64,000 nt of DNA from Bosea sp. F3-2 (GTDB taxonomy: Bacteria > Pseudomonadota > Alphaproteobacteria > Rhizobiales > Beijerinckiaceae): assembly GCF_008253865.1 (NCBI RefSeq), contig NZ_CP042331.1, forward strand, positions 3,162,001 through 3,226,000. The letters run 5' to 3'. The notes below the pieces were generated by a model. It did not search any database. It had not been told where the DNA came from and saw only the letters and a list, made by a program, of their open reading frames with translations. Below are positions 61,031 to 64,000 of this stretch, piece by piece. How positions within the stretch are numbered: the stretch's first letter is position 1; each line of letters starts with the position of its first letter. Position numbers and translations under genes: made by a program.

Positions 61031-62134
61031 ATGAGGCGAGTTCTACGGAACCTCACTACGGCCTTGACCGTAGCGGTGATGCAAGCTGCGGCTGCTCGTG
61101 CGGAGATCGTGATTGGCGCGGCGGGGGCCCTCACGGGGCCCAATGCCTATCAGGGCGATCAACAGCAGCAAGGCGTCGAAATGGCGATCGCCGACCTCAA
61201 TGCCGGCGGCGGCGTCCTCGGCCAATCGCTGCGGCTCATCTCATTCGACGACGCTTGCGACAGCGGCCAAGCCGTTGCCGTGGCGGGAAGGCTCGCAGCC
61301 GCCAAGGTGCCGTTTGTTATCGGGCACCAATGCTCTGGTGCGTCGATCCCGGCAGCCAAGGTCTATGAGGCAGCCGGAATCATTCAAATCTCGGCATCCT
61401 CGACCAACCCGCGGCTGACAGAGGAAGGCAGGTCAAACGTCTTTCGCGTCTGCGGCCGCGACGATCAGCAGGGCGCGATCGCTGGCGACTATCTTGCTGA
61501 GCGCTGGCGGGATGCCAAGATCGCGATTCTCAGCGATGGTTCTGTCTACGGCAAGGGCCTCGCCGATGAAACGCGGCGACGACTCAACAAGCGAGGTGTT
61601 GCGGAGGCACTCTACGAAGATCTCACGCCAGGCCAGAGCGACTATGCCCCGCTCATCGCGAAGTTCCGGGCCGCTGGGGTCGGAATAGTCTATTTCGGCG
61701 GTTATTACCAGGAAGCGGCATTGCTGGTCCGCAGCGCGCGGGACCAAGGCTACAAGATGCAACTCGTGTCGGGGGATGGGATTGCCAACGAAGCCTTCGG
61801 GGAGGTCACCGGAGAAGCTGGCGAGGGAACCCTGTTCACGTTCTTCCGCGATCCGCGCCGGAATTCTGCCGCCGCGCCGGTTGTGGCCCGCTTCCGCCAG
61901 CAGGGCTTCGAGCCCGATGGATATACCCTCTATAGTTACGGAGCCGTCCAGGCCTGGGCGCAAGCGGTGACGAAGGCCGGTTCGCTCGATGTAGTGGCTG
62001 TTATCGGCGCGTTGCGCGCGAACGAATTCGACACAATCCTGGGCCGGATCAGCTTCGACGCCAACGGTGACGTAAGGCAATCCGGCTTCGACTGGTATAT
62101 TTGGCGGGGCGGCAAATACGTGCCCCTGGAATGA
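61031..62134 (+). CDS. Branched-chain amino-acid-type periplasmic binding protein (LivK-like)
   Basis: A 367-residue exported protein. The Sec signal ends near AAAARA. The mature domain begins EIVIGAAGALTGPNAYQGDQ and continues with GVLGQSLRLISFDDACDS, VPFVIGHQCSGASIPA and ISASSTNPRLTEEG, the LivJ/LivK hinge pattern. GGGAGG precedes the ATG. No permease or ATPase genes follow; instead the stop overlaps the start of a sensor kinase (ATGA). This resembles binding proteins that feed a signal to a kinase's periplasmic domain, as TorT does for TorS, rather than transport (inference). Confidence 0.9.
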   Translation: MRRVLRNLTTALTVAVMQAAAARAEIVIGAAGALTGPNAYQGDQQQQGVEMAIADLNAGGGVLGQSLRLISFDDACDSGQAVAVAGRLAAAKVPFVIGHQCSGASIPAAKVYEAAGIIQISASSTNPRLTEEGRSNVFRVCGRDDQQGAIAGDYLAERWRDAKIAILSDGSVYGKGLADETRRRLNKRGVAEALYEDLTPGQSDYAPLIAKFRAAGVGIVYFGGYYQEAALLVRSARDQGYKMQLVSGDGIANEAFGEVTGEAGEGTLFTFFRDPRRNSAAAPVVARFRQQGFEPDGYTLYSYGAVQAWAQAVTKAGSLDVVAVIGALRANEFDTILGRISFDANGDVRQSGFDWYIWRGGKYVPLE

Positions 62135-64000
62135 GGGAGGGGGTTCAGCCCTCGTGGATCATGCCCATCCGGCCTAGCGTCCGCTGGCGTCTCCTCCTCG
62201 CCTTCCTCGGCATTAGCGCCTTTGCCGTTCTCGCGGCTGCCGCGGGCACCTACGCATTCCGCCAGATGGCCTATGTCCTCGAGCGGATCACCGAGCAGCG
62301 CGTGCCCTCTGCCCTCACCGCGCTCGATCTGTCGCGGCAGGCCGAGCGCATCGTCGCCGCCGCCCCGACCCTGCTGGGCGCGCGCTCCCAAGGGCAGTAC
62401 CGAGAGGTCTCCACTGCCATCATGATCGAGGTCGACCGTCTCGAGACCCTGCTCGCCCAGATCAGGCGCGGCGCCGTCGATCCCGGGGCGCTCGCCGCGA
62501 TGGAGCCGGCGGTCTCGGGGCTCCGTCGAAATCTCACCGCGCTTGCCGGTCTCGTCGCGCGCCGGCTCGACGTGTCGGAGCGCAGGGATGCCCTGGTCCG
62601 ACGCCTCTCGAACGCCACGGTGGCGGCGCAACGACTGGTGGCTCCGGCCATCGTCGTCATGGATTCCAAGATCGCGGCCCTGCGCCGCGCCGCCTCAGGC
62701 GACGGGCCGCCGCCGGCGGACTTCGCGCAGGAGATCGCAGCGAACCTGCCGATGCAGAAGGCGCAACTCGAATTCGCGGCGATCAACGATGGCTTGCTCA
62801 AGGTCGCTGCGGCAGAAAGCCCGGCGGATCTCCCGGTCTTGGCCTTTCCGCTGAAGCGCTCGCTGGCGGCGTTGCAAGAGATCGCCGCCGGAATGACGGA
62901 CCCACGCCTGCGCTCCCGTTTCGAGCAGCGTGTCGCCGACTTCGCAAAGTTGATCGAGGGTCCGGACAGTATCCTCGACACGCGTGGGACCGAACTCGGC
63001 CTGGTCGGGGAGGCCGAGCGGCTCCTGTCCGAAAACACGGAGTTGTCGGCGCGGCTGACCGCCGCCGTCGACGCACTCGTCACCGCTGCCGGTCGCGACA
63101 TCCGAGAGGCTGGAGGGGAGGCGCTCGCGGCGCAGCGCATCGGTCGCGGCGTGCTCCTCGGCGTCGTCGCGCTGAGCCTCCTGAGCTCGCTCCTCATCGT
63201 CTGGCTCTACGTCGACCGCAATCTCGTCGCACGACTGAGGGCCCTGAGCGACAGCATGATGGCCATTGCCGGTGGCAACCTGCGGGCCCCTTTGCCCTCC
63301 GACAGTGCGGACGAGATCGGACGCATGGCGAAGGCGCTCGCGGTGTTCCGGGACACTGCGATTGAGATTGAGGAGAAGAATTTGCGCGAGGTTGCCAACG
63401 CCCGGCAGCATCTGATCGACGCCATCGAGAGCATCAATGAAGGATTCGCGTTTTACGACGAACAGGATCGCCTTGTTCTGTACAACAGCCGCTATCAGGA
63501 CCTCCTCTATCCGGAAACCGATATCGCCATGGTCCCCGGGACGACCTTCGAGGACGTGATTCGGCGCGCCGCGGAGCTCGGCCTCATCGAGGAAGCCAAG
63601 GGGCGGGTCGAAGCCTGGGTCACGGAGAGGCTGGTGCGTCACCGCAATCCGCTCGGCGCCGAGATCCAGCATCGCGCCGGCGACCGCTGGATCCAGGTGA
63701 GCGAACGCCGGATCGCCGGTGGCGGGACTGTCGCCGTCTACACCGACATCACCGCGATCAAACGCCACGCGGCGCAACTGGAGCTCGCCCGCGATCAGGC
63801 CATGGACGCCACGCGGGCGAAGAGCCAATTCCTCACCAACATGAGTCATGAGCTCAGGACGCCCCTGAATGCGATCATAGGCATCACCGAGATGCTGAAG
63901 GAGGAGGCCGAAGAGGACGGCGACGCCTCCCTGGTCGAGCCGCTCGACCGGATCCACCACGCCGGCACGCATCTCCTAGCCCTGATCAACGAGATCCTCG
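62131..64000 (+). CDS. TorS-like sensor histidine kinase, 3' end outside window
   Basis: Partial gene: about 623 codons are visible. An N-terminal transmembrane segment (LLLAFLGISAFAVLAAAAGT) is followed by a large periplasmic helical sensor of about 300 residues. A second membrane span (VLLGVVALSLLSSLLIVWLYV), then HAMP (ALSDSMMAIAGGNLRAPLPS), PAS (DAIESINEGFAFYDEQDRL) and HisKA with the phospho-His in MSHELRTPLNAIIG follow. The HATPase and any receiver lie beyond 64000. ATG 62131 overlaps the binding-protein stop; an ATG at 62161 is an alternative. The all-helical periplasmic domain next to a binding protein suits a TorT/TorS-type sensor pair. Confidence 0.9.
   Translation, partial: MREGVQPSWIMPIRPSVRWRLLLAFLGISAFAVLAAAAGTYAFRQMAYVLERITEQRVPSALTALDLSRQAERIVAAAPTLLGARSQGQYREVSTAIMIEVDRLETLLAQIRRGAVDPGALAAMEPAVSGLRRNLTALAGLVARRLDVSERRDALVRRLSNATVAAQRLVAPAIVVMDSKIAALRRAASGDGPPPADFAQEIAANLPMQKAQLEFAAINDGLLKVAAAESPADLPVLAFPLKRSLAALQEIAAGMTDPRLRSRFEQRVADFAKLIEGPDSILDTRGTELGLVGEAERLLSENTELSARLTAAVDALVTAAGRDIREAGGEALAAQRIGRGVLLGVVALSLLSSLLIVWLYVDRNLVARLRALSDSMMAIAGGNLRAPLPSDSADEIGRMAKALAVFRDTAIEIEEKNLREVANARQHLIDAIESINEGFAFYDEQDRLVLYNSRYQDLLYPETDIAMVPGTTFEDVIRRAAELGLIEEAKGRVEAWVTERLVRHRNPLGAEIQHRAGDRWIQVSERRIAGGGTVAVYTDITAIKRHAAQLELARDQAMDATRAKSQFLTNMSHELRTPLNAIIGITEMLKEEAEEDGDASLVEPLDRIHHAGTHLLALINEIL

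Noticed and set aside
1..64000. tRNA, rRNA, riboswitches or a prophage
   Set aside because: I looked for tRNA-like CCA ends, rRNA sequence and phage structural genes and found none. This was by eye, so small RNAs could be missed.

Overview
This is a GC-rich (roughly two-thirds G+C by eye) window from what looks like an alphaproteobacterial chromosome, probably order Hyphomicrobiales (Bosea- or Methylobacterium-like). That placement is inferred from codon use, many ABC, TTT and LysR/GntR catabolic cassettes, OpgG/D, SBP56 and small Rhizobiales-type secreted proteins; no rRNA, tRNA or other phylogenetic marker was seen. Both ends cut through genes: an alpha/beta-hydrolase lipoprotein on the left and a sensor histidine kinase on the right.

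Layout. (1) 1-8.3 kb: a polar amino-acid-type ABC transporter (ATPase, two permeases, binding protein) and a 2-hydroxyacid dehydrogenase on the minus strand. They diverge across a clear FadR/GntR-type operator from gntR, an SDR and an enolase-superfamily dehydratase. (2) 8.5-15.4 kb: small secreted proteins, a CadC-like membrane regulator, a CurA/YncB-type oxidoreductase and a Tat-exported OpgG/OpgD protein. (3) 15.8-21.2 kb: a signalling module of a two-TM, multi-GAF histidine kinase, a single-domain response regulator and a REC-adenylate/guanylate cyclase. (4) 21.5-31.9 kb: acid/terpenoid catabolic cassettes. These include a second enolase-superfamily enzyme with an SDR, an AtuA operon with its LysR regulator, and a LysR-isochorismatase pair followed by two frameshifted genes. 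(5) 33.2-41.0 kb: a seven-gene sugar-type operon (GntR, esterase, binding protein, two permeases, TIM-barrel epimerase, Gfo/Idh/MocA) divergent from a third enolase-superfamily dehydratase. This ABC operon has no ATPase gene. (6) 41-54.1 kb: a plastic region with IS110, IS6 and decayed IS110 sequences, truncated rfbC/rfbD, a nonsense-interrupted phosphoesterase, an AraC gene beheaded by IS6, and SbcD-like and MmgE/PrpD fragments. Intact genes here include SBP56 (methanethiol oxidase-like) with a polytopic partner, an O-methyltransferase, an AraC regulator, a DUF4287 protein and a DoxX-like protein. (7) 54.1-60.2 kb: a compact operon of a SARP/BTAD-like TPR regulator, a PAP2/haloperoxidase-fold protein with eleven Gly-Gly-Thr repeats, and a large subtilisin-like protease, divergent from three small unknown genes. 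(8) 60.3-64 kb: an IS630 remnant, then a periplasmic ligand-binding protein coupled to a TorS-like sensor kinase.

How it works together. Three separate loci share one design: regulator, transporter or binding protein, dehydrogenase/SDR and enolase-superfamily dehydratase. The window therefore looks like an accessory catabolic region for sugar acids and related carboxylates. The least explained intact locus is the SARP-PAP2-S8 protease operon at 54.1-59.2 kb, which I rate the best candidate for an undescribed system. No CRISPR array, prophage or tRNA gene was recognised.
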